A DNA stretch of 64,000 nt from Pyxicephalus adspersus (Eukaryota > Chordata > Amphibia > Anura > Pyxicephalidae). The notes under the pieces were generated by a model. The model was given only the letters and a program-made list of their open reading frames with translations. It ran no database searches and was not told the DNA's origin. The stretch spans positions 84,419,433-84,483,432 of the forward strand of contig NC_092859.1 in assembly GCF_032062135.1 (NCBI RefSeq). Reading direction: 5' to 3'. Positions 46,298 through 58,895 of this stretch are shown one piece after another (the first letter of the stretch is position 1; each line of letters starts with the position of its first letter). Position numbers and translations under genes: made by a program.

Positions 46298-49009
46298 ATT
46301 AGGCCCCTGAGCAAATATGAAGTGGGGGCCTAAAATGCACAGCACCCCTACCATTCTGTCAGTTGGGGCCCTGGAGAAGGTGGTGTTCCTGGACAATTAC
46401 CCAGTTTCCCTACCCTAAAACTGGCCCTGGAATAAGTCATGTTAAGTTAGTAACAGGAAAACTTTAGATGCAGGGAGACAGGCTTGTCCTTTTCCCTCTA
46501 ACTTTCTTATGCACAGTTTCAGCTTCAAGAGTTTCTTTTTGAAAATGTGTAGTGTAGGTACATTTATAAGATTTTTCATTTCTGTGTACTATGATGTGTA
46601 TTTATAATCAGCATATTGGTTACCATTTGACTGACAGTTGGAATACCAGAATTATTACAGTATATGTCATTGTTATCTATTGATATAGTATATATTGATA
46701 TATATCTATTGATATAGTATCTGCCTTTTCAATAATGTAAAGTAGGTATTTTTATCTTTTGAAGATGTTAAGCATTTTAATGTTGCCTGACTTTCTTTTA
46801 AAAACATGAAATGTTTGCTCACATGAGACTAACTAGTTTGGAGGCCCATCACTCAGCAAACAGCATGTCTCTGCACAGAGCTCTCAGTTTACACTAATAT
46901 GACTGTCATTCAATATGCTTCAGCGGGGTTCTCGCCATAGTCTGTATCTCTGTTTATCATAAGAAGCCTTAGAAGCTTCTCCAGACATTCAGTATGTTTG
47001 ATACAGTATCTGCTGAAAAGTGTTACTGTTATGCTTAATATAAAACAAACCAAATGGAACCTTGAAAAGGATACATCCAAATATTTTAAATTAATGCATT
47101 TCAGTTCTTTGAAGATCACATGAAAGAGGGAGCAAATCCTCCAGAATACAAGTGAGTCAATTTGATAAGTTAAACCTCAAATGTTTGCTTATTACTGTGT
47201 TACCATTGATTTCTGATCCTAACACAATCTATTAAACTACATACTAAATTAATAAATAGTTGTTGTATTAGAGACTTCATACAAGAAGGTAGGACAACCT
47301 TTATGTTAGAGCATATTTGTGAGACTTTGCTGAATTGGCTGCAAATTCCAACACCAAGGGACATTATACATATAAAAATAATGTTCAGGGTCCACTAGTA
47401 CCCATAGCTCAAAAGTTAAAGTTTCAGTACATTAGCAGGTTTGTGATTATTTTAGAGTTAATTCTCCAATGCAGGGTCAGTAGCCAGTGTCAATTGTTAC
47501 AATGTACAGTTTCAACATGTGAAAATGAAGAGCAAGAAAGGTGTATCAGTTCAGTAGCTTAAAGCCCATCTTTGAGCAAAATTTACTTGGGGTTTGGGGG
47601 GAGGGCAGCTTTATTGAGGGAAAGCCTGGCGATCAGCTTTAACTTTCCTAAAATGTGTCCTCCTAAGTGCAGGCCTGGCTCTCCTATAAAGCTACAATTA
47701 CTTAAAATTACTCAAACTACTTCATCAAGAATGTGTGCTTGTATTTTGTTACATAGTTATTAGTGTCTGCTTTGGTGACATCCTTTTCAGCTGTATTACT
47801 TGTAAAGGGTGTAAGTTAACTTAACTGTCACAAAAGTGTTTGATATGAATTATATCATTGAATATCTTTTCCGGCACTACTACTTTCATTTCCAGTTTAA
47901 GAAAAATTACATTCCAGAGGCATTCCATTCCATTCTATCTTCGCTAGACTAATCACCAATGTATTTGTAAGTCTATGCTCTGTATCTGGTATCCCTGTTT
48001 CTGTACAGGGACATTGCAATGTAAGTAGGTAAGTACAGGTTGACTCCTGGCATTGGCAGAACTGGTTTCTGTGTATGTTTAGCTCATTACTCCACCTTGT
48101 TATATTTTGAACCATAAAATTATACTTTTAACCACAGTTACATGTTACCATTCATTGGCCTCTCCCTAGAACCGTACTTGTCATTCAGTTTCCCAGATAC
48201 CTACAAATGCCCAAGTATCCACATACATAGGCCTTATTTACAAGCTCCTCGGAGAGATTTCATATTTGCTGAACCCTACATGAACTCACTCTTTCAATGA
48301 ACATTTAAGAGTGGAAGTTCCTTTAGAGCATGGTACCAAATAATTCTCCAGTTCACATGACATTCCTTTGAGTTTAAGGGGAAATGCCGTGCTTCTCATT
48401 CCACTAGATAAACCTCTCGATTCCTTGACCGCAACTTTTTTTCTTCTTAGAACTTAGTAGTCAGTAGCTCACATGCATTCCTCATAGCTGGCTCACAAAC
48501 ACAAGAAAACTCTAACATGATTTTAGAATAAATTTAGGCAACAAGTAGAACTGATCAGTGAAACATAATTATCAGCTCAAATGACCTTTAATCTGATTTT
48601 GTATGGTCTATTGCAGTCAAAGAACCATCTCTTACTGAAACTTTCTGTCTCATGTGTCGCCAGTGGCAAAATCATGTTGCCACTGTCACTTTACCTGATG
48701 GATGTTGCCTGCTGGCTGAAATGCTGCAGAATCTTCATCATTAGTAAGGGAGCAGCAACTGAGTAAAGTTTCGCTAGTTCCAGCAAGGCAGCAAAGTCAT
48801 AGCTGTCATAGTGGATCTTTTACAGAGTCTGTGACTGTGGATTTGTTACAATTGACATGATTTGTACTGTGAAATGCAAATGAAAGTTTTTATGGACTGC
48901 AGCTTGATGGCACGCATTCCATACTCCACCGCCTCCTTCTCTAAAACATTTAAGGGGTGATGCTAGGAACCTAGAAACATTTCTGTTTTCTTGGGGCCAT
49001 TAAAGTAAA

Positions 49010-49337
49010 CTAACAGTATTTATTTAGCCCCAACATATTACGAAGCGCTGTACAAAGTCCATAGTCATGTCACCAGCTGTCCCTCAAAGGAGCTCACAAT
49101 CTAATGTCCCTACCATAGGCATATGTCTTTAATACACTCTAAGGTCAATTTTGGTGGAAGCCAAAAAAACAAACTGCATGTTTTTGAAATGTGAGAGGAA
49201 ACCGGAGAACCCAGAGGAAACCCACGCAAACACAGAGAACCTGCAAACAACATGCAGATAGCACCCTGGCTGAGATTTAAAACTGGGACCTAGCACTGCA
49301 AAGGCCAGAGTGCTAACCTTTAAGCCACCGTGCCCAA
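49010..49337 (-). repeat. tRNA-derived SINE-like element, minus strand
   Basis: The minus strand reads GGGCACGGTGGCTTAAAGGT at the head, a degraded B box AGTTTTAAATCTCAG, the body GCGTGGGTTTCCTCTGGGTT, TCCGGTTTCCTCTCACATTT, the segment ATTAGATTGTGAGCTCCTTT, and a tail TTGTACAGCGCTTCGTAATA. It is the longest copy of the family in the window. A minus-strand open frame at 49129-49383 is incidental. Confidence 0.85.
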
Positions 49338-49787
49338 CTAAATACACAAATGAAAAATCTATATTGTGTTTCTGTCTAGCCATTCTACTATTTACACAGC
49401 TATGCTAAATATAACAGAACTGTATACAGTTAGGTAACACTTACAGGTCTCCTCCCTTCCCCATACTGTGACTGTAAAGTGAAATGAGAAGCAGCAGACT
49501 AATAGGCTTAGATCTGTCACTATTTTTCTCCTCTTATCAGAACGCTCACTATTAGTACATGAGAACTACACTATAACTGGCTGGCTCCATTCATTTGTAT
49601 CTTTTTTTATCTGTAAGGAGTTTAGCTTTAATAAACTTTGGATGCAATCACCAAAGAATACAAGCATAAACATTAGATTCACCAAACTGGTAAGATGTAG
49701 TGGGACTGATAAAAAAAAATGTTTTTTTTTGGGCAGTTTTTAGATATGTCACCATTTTTAGTGATCATTTTAATCACTAACTTTTAG

Positions 49788-49930
49788 AAACCAGATGGCA
49801 AGCTTGATTGGATGGGGTCATCTTTTTCCCCTGTGTCAGAGTTTGTATTTGTTATGATTGTATACAGGTTATAATCTACAGCCTCTATGCATTGTACAAT
49901 AATGGTGCATTATAAATAAAAGGTAATAAG
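49788..49930 (+). repeat. SINE-like 3' portion, plus strand, diverged
   Basis: A diverged match to the family's 3' half: CAGATGGCAAGCTTGATTGG, TTTTTCCCCTGTGTCAGAGT, then TGCATTGTACAATAATGGTG and CATTATAAATAAAAGG. It is recognised by the order of these segments, compared with the minus-strand copy only 450 bp away. Confidence 0.55.
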
Positions 49931-51071
49931 AACCAGCCAATCTACCTATCTGAAGAATCAGAGTGATTAAAAGAACTCCCAAAGCTGTATACACACTTGC
50001 ATTCTATGAGGAAATCAAATCTGATCCTGTTAGATTCTTAAAGGGTTGGTTACACACGGGACTGCTCTGTGGAGCCACAATGGCTGATCTAATATATTTC
50101 AAGTGGTTTACGATTTCACATGTAATCAGTAAAAGTTGTAAATGTGCCAGAGAATGGTTTTTATTTTAGAACACACATGGTTTGAAAATATGATACAACC
50201 ATTAACATCAGATTATTCAGGATCAAAGTGCCACTGACTGTTTGGAAAAAACCACATTACACCTTTATTTGATATAAATTTACCAAGCACACATGTCAGA
50301 GCAAAAGAAATGAAAAACAAAATCATCACAAATGACAAGCACACAACGCAGGCTTCATTTTAGGCAGTTACTTGTAGCCTGAAATAAAACAGTTCAGCGC
50401 ATTGAAACATCTTTGATACGGTAAATGGCTGGATAGCAACCTTTTTTACACTGCACATTTGTCCACTTTAAACACAGCCCTATATAACAAATGTTTGACC
50501 CTCACATTGGTACAATCACAGTGTACAAGTAAAATGATGGTGCCAAAAACCCAGCAATCAGACTAGTCTAGCAGTCTAGCACATGGTTTGTTTCTACTTG
50601 TGATCACATAGACTCCGTATGAATTCAGTGGTGATAAAAAGACCCTAAATAGGTTTATTATTTGATAAGAGTGAGAAAAGCATTTATGTAATTCTACTAT
50701 CGAACGAACATTTACAATGACTATAATATGCAATTGTAAAATATTGCGGGTTTTCAGGAACCCTTCAGAAAAGTAGAGCTATATCGGTACCTTCTAAATG
50801 ATGATACACAAGGAACGAAAACACCTAAAGTAATCTGAACACATTTTTGCATGCAACCTACTGCACAGTTTAATTTACTGTGTAATTTGTTACACAACTA
50901 AGAACAGATGAGTGTGTTCTAAAAATAAAATGATGTGTAATGTTTACAGTCCTATGACTCTAAACACATGGAGCATCATTTCATTAAGATATTGTTTATT
51001 TAAAAGTAAAGACTGTGCTTTCCATAGTAACCTGTCAAAGAATGTTGTTTATATATTGTTATATCCATAGC

Positions 51072-51401
51072 TTAAAGCGGAACTAAAGTTCCACTTTTTA
51101 AATATGTTGGAATAGGCAGGTAATTATTACAGACAGGGACAGAGGATTTCCTTCCCGCAATAATTGCTCTTACGCCTAATCACTCTGAGTATTTATCAAA
51201 AAGTATTCTGTCTTTGGTTCACAAAATACCCCAAAATCCCAGCTTCACTTGTGAATGCCAGGACTGAATGAACTCTCACAAGATACACCATCCCAGCCAA
51301 GCCAATCAACATGGCCGAAGATTGCAAGCAGGAAGAGAAGAAGGAATGAAATTGCGGCGCGATGAAAGAGGGACAGGTCGGTATAGCAAGTTCCTCTTTA
51401 A
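51072..51401. mobile_element. TTAA-bounded repeat (TTAAAGCGGAACT ends), copy 1
   Basis: TTAAAGCGGAACT at 51072 is inverted as AGTTCCTCTTTAA ending at 51401 (one mismatch). It shares internal words such as CCAGGACTGAATGAACTC and CCAATCAA(C/G)ATGGC with 58624-58895, so both are copies of one dispersed family. Non-coding. Confidence 0.7.
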
Positions 51402-52607
51402 AGCCAAACTACAGGGCAGTCTTGCATAGAGTCAACTCCTACTCTTATCAGCCAAAACAATAAAATCACTGACATGTAAAGTGGAAAACATTATTTTGTT
51501 ACAATGGCACCTATTAGAGATGAGATATATTAGGCAGCAAGTGAACAGTCAGTTCTTGCTTCCTTTTTCTTTCAGTAAAAACACAGCTCAGCCAGTAAAC
51601 AATCCAAATGGACAAAAACTCTTGCAGTCAGTACACGTATTCTTTTGTGCATTTGGTAGTTGGCCATTATGCAGTGGCTGTGATGTGCTTTTACTTTATG
51701 AAATAATGTGTTGTTATGGGATATGCTGATCATCACTACTAAGTAGTCAGTACCTACCAAAACTGGCCAGAGAAAGGACAACTGAACTGGCAATAGGGTT
51801 GTTGGAGCACATGGCTCACTGATATGTATGTGGGGGTTCTAGCATGTCTGGCCTAATTCCACAGAGAAGCTACTGTAGCACAAAATAATGGAAAAGGTAA
51901 CGAAAGGTATCAGGATACACACAGCATTGCAGCTTGCTGCTGATCCCTGTCCATTGTTAATAGGAGTCATGTAGATGGGCAAGTACATGTGTGTAATTTT
52001 CCTGAGAAAGTGATGGCAACGGAATGCACTATGGAAATATGGCTATTTGAACGGTGCAGTGTGACGTAAAGGATCTGCTGCTAACATCTTGGTGCCAGAT
52101 ACCACAGGACACCATAAAACATTCTGTGGCGTTCATGCTTCAATGTGTCTGAGCTGTTTTTGTAATTGGGACTTTCACAATAAAAGGCAGGGTAAATGTT
52201 TTGGCTGATCTGTACAAATTTTAATGTGCTTGAAATATCAAGAACTAGGCCTCTAAAATCTGTCAGGTTTAAAACTTAAACAAGCCATTGCTGAAATATT
52301 CGATAATCAGACAGCTGACTAGCTGTATTGTGCAGGCTATTTCCTAAATGAATCATCACCATTACTAATTTTACAGCACAGAATAAATGATGTACAGAGA
52401 GTAAAAAGGAGAGAGATGGGATCTCTCCTTTTCTCTATTTGAATAAAGACATACAAAAGTAAAATATGCAAAGATGGTTTGCCCTGCACATATGTTTTAA
52501 GCATGCAGACATGAGTAATTTCATAAATCAGCCTCCTGTATACAAAAGTTTAACATCAACATTTATATCCTGCATTGACTAGTATTGCACAATAATTTTA
52601 TACTTAC

Positions 52608-52886
52608 CACCTGGAGTTTGCTGGTTGTCCGGACTTGTCGAAATCCATCAGTTGGAACGCACTGATCTGCATGTCCATTGCAAAAGCAGCTTCCCTTAAC
52701 TATAAAGTCATAAACAGAATAGTGGGCTAAAGACTGCGGTTTGATGTCTGAGTCCTTGTTGTGGCAGGGACACAGCTGTTGCTTGAGCAGCTGAACACGG
52801 AGATTAGTGATCTTCAGTTTGTCTTGTGCTTCTTCACTGTAAGGATCCACAGATGAAAAGTAAGGTGGCATAGCTCGGAAAATAAC
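52608..52886 (-). CDS. ntn4: netrin-4, exon for end of LN domain and start of LE1
   Basis: This 279-bp exon (93 codons, phase 0 at both ends) has acceptor AG at 52888-52887 after a pyrimidine tract and donor GTAAGT at 52607-52602. It encodes VIFRAMPPYFSSVDPYS, then LKITNLRVQLLKQQLCPC, a variable stretch, and HYSVYDFIVKGSCFCNGHAD. ITNLR near the end of the LN (laminin N-terminal, domain VI) module and YDFIVKGSCFCNGHA at the LN/LE1 boundary are netrin/laminin-beta hallmarks, and the wording fits netrin-4 best. If total length is close to the human protein (about 628 residues as I recall), this exon begins near residue 196. The preceding LN exon and signal-peptide exon are not in the window. Confidence 0.96.
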
Positions 52887-55800
52887 CTGCAGAAAAATAT
52901 AAACATAAAGGAGAAACAGGTTGTTCGTTAGATATTACAAAAAATGTACTGTTACAAGATATTATATCTGACTCTGTTCACTAACTCTGAACCATGTTTT
53001 GGATACTGTGTCCCCTGACAACATAGCTATTTTTGATTTAGAGGCACATCTGAAAATAAAGAGGATAGTTAAATGTTATAGAGTCAGGCCACACCTGGCT
53101 AATAAGCATCATGCTAGTCAGTGAACCTGTAGCTCATAGAAGCACTTGCCTTAGGGAAATATTCAAACCATTTGAGTAACATCATTACCACAACCTTTGT
53201 GGTTCTATCTGGTAATAATGTGTAATAATATTTGAGTTGATATCAAGAACATATCATCTTTTGCTGCCAGTATGCACACAACTGTGCGCATACTTGTATT
53301 TGCATACTGTACTTGTTAGTGACTTGTTGTTACAAGAGTAGCTGAGCTAATCAGAACATATTAGATTCCTATCATTTAATGATGGTAACTCCAGGGTCTG
53401 TAAATCTACTCTTTCAGTCCATCTATATTAACCTTTATAAACACAGAAAGTAAACTCCAGTGACATTCTTCCCACTGGCAAGTAAGGTAGGGTTCTTCCT
53501 ACCGACCACCACAATAATGTACTTTGAGCTATGAATATAGTAATTATTGGCTACAGACATGAAAGTTATTTCATGTTAAAAAGCTTGAACACTGTTCTAA
53601 GCATACTTAATCAATAGAACTGTGTTTTTGTCACCACTCTGGTATACTTCATGCGTATGGTCAGGTACTCAGATATCCCAGGGACCTATAGAGCAGACTG
53701 TTCAAAAGCTGCCCAGAAATACGTGTAGAGCTTTAATCAAGATCAATACTGAGTGATAAGAAGATTATCAGGTATTGTAAATGATAACTGGAGGTTGAGT
53801 GAGGATTCAAAGCAGCTGGGCATAGGACAAAGGCGTACTTGGGGATTTACCTTGGGGCAATTACCATTTGGTTCACAAACAATCCATCAAAAGTAAAGCA
53901 TACAGAGTTGGGATTCAGCAAAAAGGTCGGGCAGAGAAAGGTAATTTGAACTCAGATTGTAATATCTGACAAAAATGCTGCAACTAGCAAAAAAACTTCT
54001 GAGGCGTGGAGCTTTTTTATCAGGGCAAGAAGCAATATACCCCACATGTGCATGTGTAAGCACTGTATTCATGTCAACACTAAAAGTGAATACATTAAGA
54101 CTCTGATGCAGCAGGTGGATGTGGGAATCCTGAGGAAGGAAGAGTGCTGAAAGGGAATCTGAAGGGAAACCACAGAAGAAAGGCAGGGAAGAGGAAGCCA
54201 CAGGGTGCGGTGAGGTCACCACCAGGACTGCACGCTGATGACTGACCTACAAACAATGACCCTCCAATCAATTGTGCCATTGATGGGTTACTGACCCTTA
54301 AACAAATGACAAGGCTGGATAAAGTGGGAGAGTTCTCTAAAAATGTTGTAAATCATTGGACTGTTTTTTAGCATGTCATACTTTTTTAGTTTGTTTTTAA
54401 ACATGTTTTACTAGATATCTCCTTACTGATCATGTTTATATTTCTACAAGAACCCTTCTTGATTGAGCTTTAGATTTAGTTTAAATATTGTATGTGTACT
54501 CAAAGCAACCAGTTTGGATTTTCTTTTAATCCTGTCACACTAGTATACACAAATGAAAATTAAAGCATTAGATTCATTGCTAAAGACAACATAAATAGTT
54601 CTTCATTCAATTTCACAAAACTAGTGTGATAAATGATAACAAGGAAAAATGCCCATACTGGAGGAATCTAAAAACGGCAGGCCATAAATGTCCTCCACAA
54701 CTACTATTGGGCTCTGCATGTGACTGCAAGTGAGCAATAAAAGTGCTATCAGTGGCATTGCCAAGGGTTAAATATATTACAGATTCATCTGAGGCTGAAT
54801 TAGACATAAATACCTGAGATAAATGTTATCTTGGTTTTTAGAACATAAATTGGGGAATTAGAGTATAATGCTAGCAAATAAATACAGTCTTTGGTAATTA
54901 TGTAATAAATCACAGATATAAATTTCATTAGTTTTTTTTTCAAAACTGCTCTTTAAACATGATTTAGCTGTTACTATGCATACATTGCAAGCTAAAATCA
55001 GACTGGGTGTTACCTATTAGATTGCAAAGGACTGAAAAAGTAATTTATGTTTTTTCCTTTTATGATTCTATAGATGTATTGTGTGTTGATTAGGGTGTTG
55101 CTGAGCCCCAGCCTAGCTTTTTTCTATCTTGTAAGTGAGAGAAAGGTAACAAGATCTGAGCACCAACACATTTCGCTCTGGGTACTGAAAAGGTCACAAC
55201 TATGCAATATTTTTCAACAACTATAAAAAAGAAAAAAAAAAAAGATTCCCTTGCATTTTATTGCATAATACATTTTCAAAAGATCCTAATTATATTGTAA
55301 TGCATTCCAGTCCCTAGTAAGCGTGATAAGACTGTTACACCTACAAGTAAAAATTAAAAGTGAAAGTTAGAAATGTAACAATCCACAGGTCTATGCTTTT
55401 AGTAGATGAATGTGAATACTGTACCCGAAAGTAAATACAGATCAATCACAATGTCCACTTATGTACATTGACATGATCATGATGACCTGATGACCCCGTT
55501 GTTGTTTGCACATCACAATAATGATGCAAAATGGCAGGTCCCTTATCTTGGTTGATATCACCAACCAAGTTTTATCACTGATTTAATCAATGCCCTTTAG
55601 TCTGCATTAAAATACACTATTTGTTATTTATTTGTTTTGCATTGGAAGTTGCCTCCCATGGAAATGCCCACATCATTTTGCTCTTTTGTTGACACTAGCT
55701 TTAAAGTGGACAGAATTTATTACAAGATGCACCCCACCCTTTCTACATACAGGTTTCCATAGGGTTTAGCACTATGGTTTGAGTTCATCAAACATCTGGC

Positions 55801-58623
55801 CCATTTCAACAAACCAAACTCAAACCAAACCCAAGCAGTTTAAATCATCACAAAATGACTGAATGACTAGGAACTGCTATTGTCATATTGACGTATCTCT
55901 TAAGTGTTTGCTCTTAGTGACTAAAACATTTAAGGTATCAACCTGTGGAATGGTTTTTGCATGTGGCATAAATTATAGCATTTTACTGTCATGATGTCAC
56001 TACGATATTTTAATCTCTTACTCATGCCTTCCTTCTTTGTTTAGTGTTACACCCACACATATCCTATTTACCAACCACTTACAAAAAAAAGACTGTGTAG
56101 CTCTTAAATGAATTACCACCAAAATAACACAAATCTGAATAAAAATGGAAACCAAAGCTACATTTTTATCAATAACGCCTTAACTAGATTATAAATTCCA
56201 GTTATAGTTCTAAGATGAGAAACCACGCACATCCTGTTTTTGAACATGTTGGCTGACTAGGATTGGGTTACTGACAACATGAAAAATTGTTGCTCATGTT
56301 GATAAGTAATGTTACAGAACCAGATGTAGCTGAAAGCTATTTTTTTTTCAAAAGTTTGATCTTCCTTATTTTTTTTTTCCCCTGTGCCCCCTTTATTTCG
56401 TACCCATCATTGGGTCTCTGTGCTTTTCTGTACAATGCAGGCAGCTCATGGCTGGTAGAAAGTGGAGGCAGAGTGCTTTACAATGCTTCCTACTAAAACC
56501 AATTCATTAAAGATTGGTGAGAAATATCCTCCTTCTATTTGTACTAAGTAAGAATGTTCCTTTTGCAGTGGTGAGTAGAATACCACCTTCCCAGACAGCT
56601 TACAAAATTTTGATGTCATGCCACAGACTCTGCAAAGTGTTGGTCTTGGCACTATGAAGGCACCATCAGGCGGGAGGTAGTTTAGCCACAATACAAAGAT
56701 CCCTGGTTGGGAATACTTGGACTGGACATCCTTCAGCCTAGACATGAGGCAGACTTTGACTTACTGCACCTTCTAATCTACACTATGAGAAATTCAACAA
56801 AGTAATTAGGCTATTTACATACAGAAGAGAAGCCTTACTGAAGACAATGCAGAAGAACAGCTTTAAATGTGGGATGTGTTTGATTACACACACTTAATAA
56901 ATGAGTATTAGATTTTCTAGTGACAGATCATTTTTCTACTTTAATGAACACAGAACACCCTAGGGCAACTAGGCACTGCACATCTCATATTTGAAGAAGA
57001 TATTAAAGACCTTCTTCAGACAACAGTGAATAGTACTTAGGCACATATTTGTTAGGGTTATAAAAGATTGAAAAACCTTACACATTTATTGTGTAAAAAA
57101 TTTCAGCTACATGAGAATATGTTAGGCCAACCGTATAATTAGTCTTCAAGGTTATGGATGTCTTCAACACAAAAGAATATGGACAATTGCAGGAAATAAA
57201 TGTGTGTATCTGCTGGTTGGTGAACGTCACTCATAGTAACATACATATTATTTGCTCTATAGCAGTTCCTCTAGCTTTTGCCAAATGCACCATGGTAATT
57301 TTGTTGTTCTGTACTGTTCCTGGTTAGGTTAAAGTGAACCTGAAACCAGAACATGGCACACTAAAGCATTGAGATATTCTTTAGGAAGTTATCGTCAATG
57401 TACCAAAAGTTTTACTATTGCAGGCCTCCTGAAATGCTAAACATCCTTAGGTAGGCCAGCATAATAACAGCAGTAGCTGTTAGTGATACTGCAAATGAGC
57501 AAACAACAGCGCTAAAAAAATAACTATACATGTGTCAGCCAGGGATGCCATAATACAAGAGACTAAATTCAGAGAAGTGAAAATTTAGTTTATTATTTAA
57601 CAAGGCTTTTCCAAGTAAATAGCATTAGCTGATAGTTAGCTCTGCTTACACATTTGACTAACTTACAGTAGATTTCCGCTGTTAATTGCTATATATATCA
57701 AAAATGTTTATTTTTAGTACTAACAAAAGGAAAAACAGACAAAATAAATTTCCAAAATAGCTTGTGTAAATATGTCACAGATAAACTGAAACAAATGTGT
57801 GAGGAAAATATGTCAAAGAAATGCATATCTTGTTTATGTGCATCAATTTATTGCTTGTAAACAGAGATGCAATTTCTCCTTGTGTCTGCAGGAAGTTTAC
57901 ATTATAGCAACTAACATCTAAAGTGAGTAAAGGTTGTGCCCTATCATGTAATGTTAAGAAGTTCCTTGTTTACAGGGCCTGGTATGAAATTATATTCTAT
58001 CTGTTATTATTAGATGTTATTTAGGGTCCACAAGCATTAATGTGTGTGTTTGTCAATGGCACTCCAATGCAAATGTGTCCTAATACAATGCACGTTAACT
58101 CATTATATAATGCACGTCAACAAGCATACATTATTGTAACATACCAGGACAGAAAGGTGAGAATGGGCCCTGTACAGCAAGGAAAAGTGGGATTCCAAAT
58201 TTAGAGACATCATCTATTTCACCCTTACCTGGAAAGTGGAGTGCATGGCCTGGAAAAGGGATTGCAGAGCCTGCATAGGGTTATTATTAATTTTATCACT
58301 GCAGATTTGCAGCATTTTGTTTGGTATCCAGGCCCGGAGTGTCCTGGAAGGACTGCAATTGGGGATGGCTCTGGAGAACCTGGCCATTGATAAAAAAGCA
58401 TCTGCCTTTAACACTGGGAGAGATTGGAGCCTGAGGCCAGATGGACAAGCTGTGTGCAGCCTACATGCTGGGAGAGCCCAAGAGGTCTGTGTGACTGATA
58501 GAGAGCCAGGAGGTAAATTTGGTGTTTTTTATGTCATGCCATGAATGTGGGCAGAGCGCCCTGAAATTGAACTTAACATACCTCTCTTCAGCGAGTGCAT
58601 TTGATGCTAATCTCCCACAGCCC

Positions 58624-58895
58624 TTAAAGCGGAACTAAAATCTTTAATTCAGAAAGACAGACGGGATGTGCCTCCTGCAATAAAACATATTTGCCTGTTT
58701 GATCATTGCGTTTTTCTGTCAACAAGTGCTGAGCTGCACAGCTCAGTGTAGCAGCTGGGATACCCGGAGCAGCCAGGACTGAATGAACTCCTGTTCCGCC
58801 AAACCAATCAAGATGGCTGAAGGTCAATACTAGGAAGAGGAGAAGAAAGAAGATGCTGGCACCGATGATGGGACAGGGTTTACCTACTCACTTAA
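58624..58895. mobile_element. TTAA-bounded repeat (TTAAAGCGGAACT ends), copy 2
   Basis: It begins TTAAAGCGGAACTAAAA and shares CCAGGACTGAATGAACTCC, then CCAATCAAGATGGCTGAAGG and GGAAGAGGAGAAG, with the copy at 51072. The right end is eroded, finishing near a TTAA at 58892. No transposase. Confidence 0.65.

Larger units (their letters stand above)
44893..52607 (-). other. ntn4: ntn4 intron with RPL24 pseudogene, SINE-like copies and a MITE
   Basis: This 7715-bp intron holds the RPL24 retrocopy nested in a palindromic MITE (45580-46297), two SINE-like copies (49010-49337 and 49788-49930) and a TTAA-type element (51072-51401). Positions 46298-49009 and 51402-52607 show no gene. Confidence 0.9.

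Noticed and set aside
52608..52886. Laminin beta chain instead of netrin-4
   Set aside because: The LE repeats and LN end are shared with laminins, but the downstream linker and C345C exons exist only in netrins, and the wording fits netrin-4.
57320..57500. Dispersed repeat starting TTAAAGTGAACCTGAAACC
   Set aside because: The left end resembles a TTAA element but no right end or second copy was visible.
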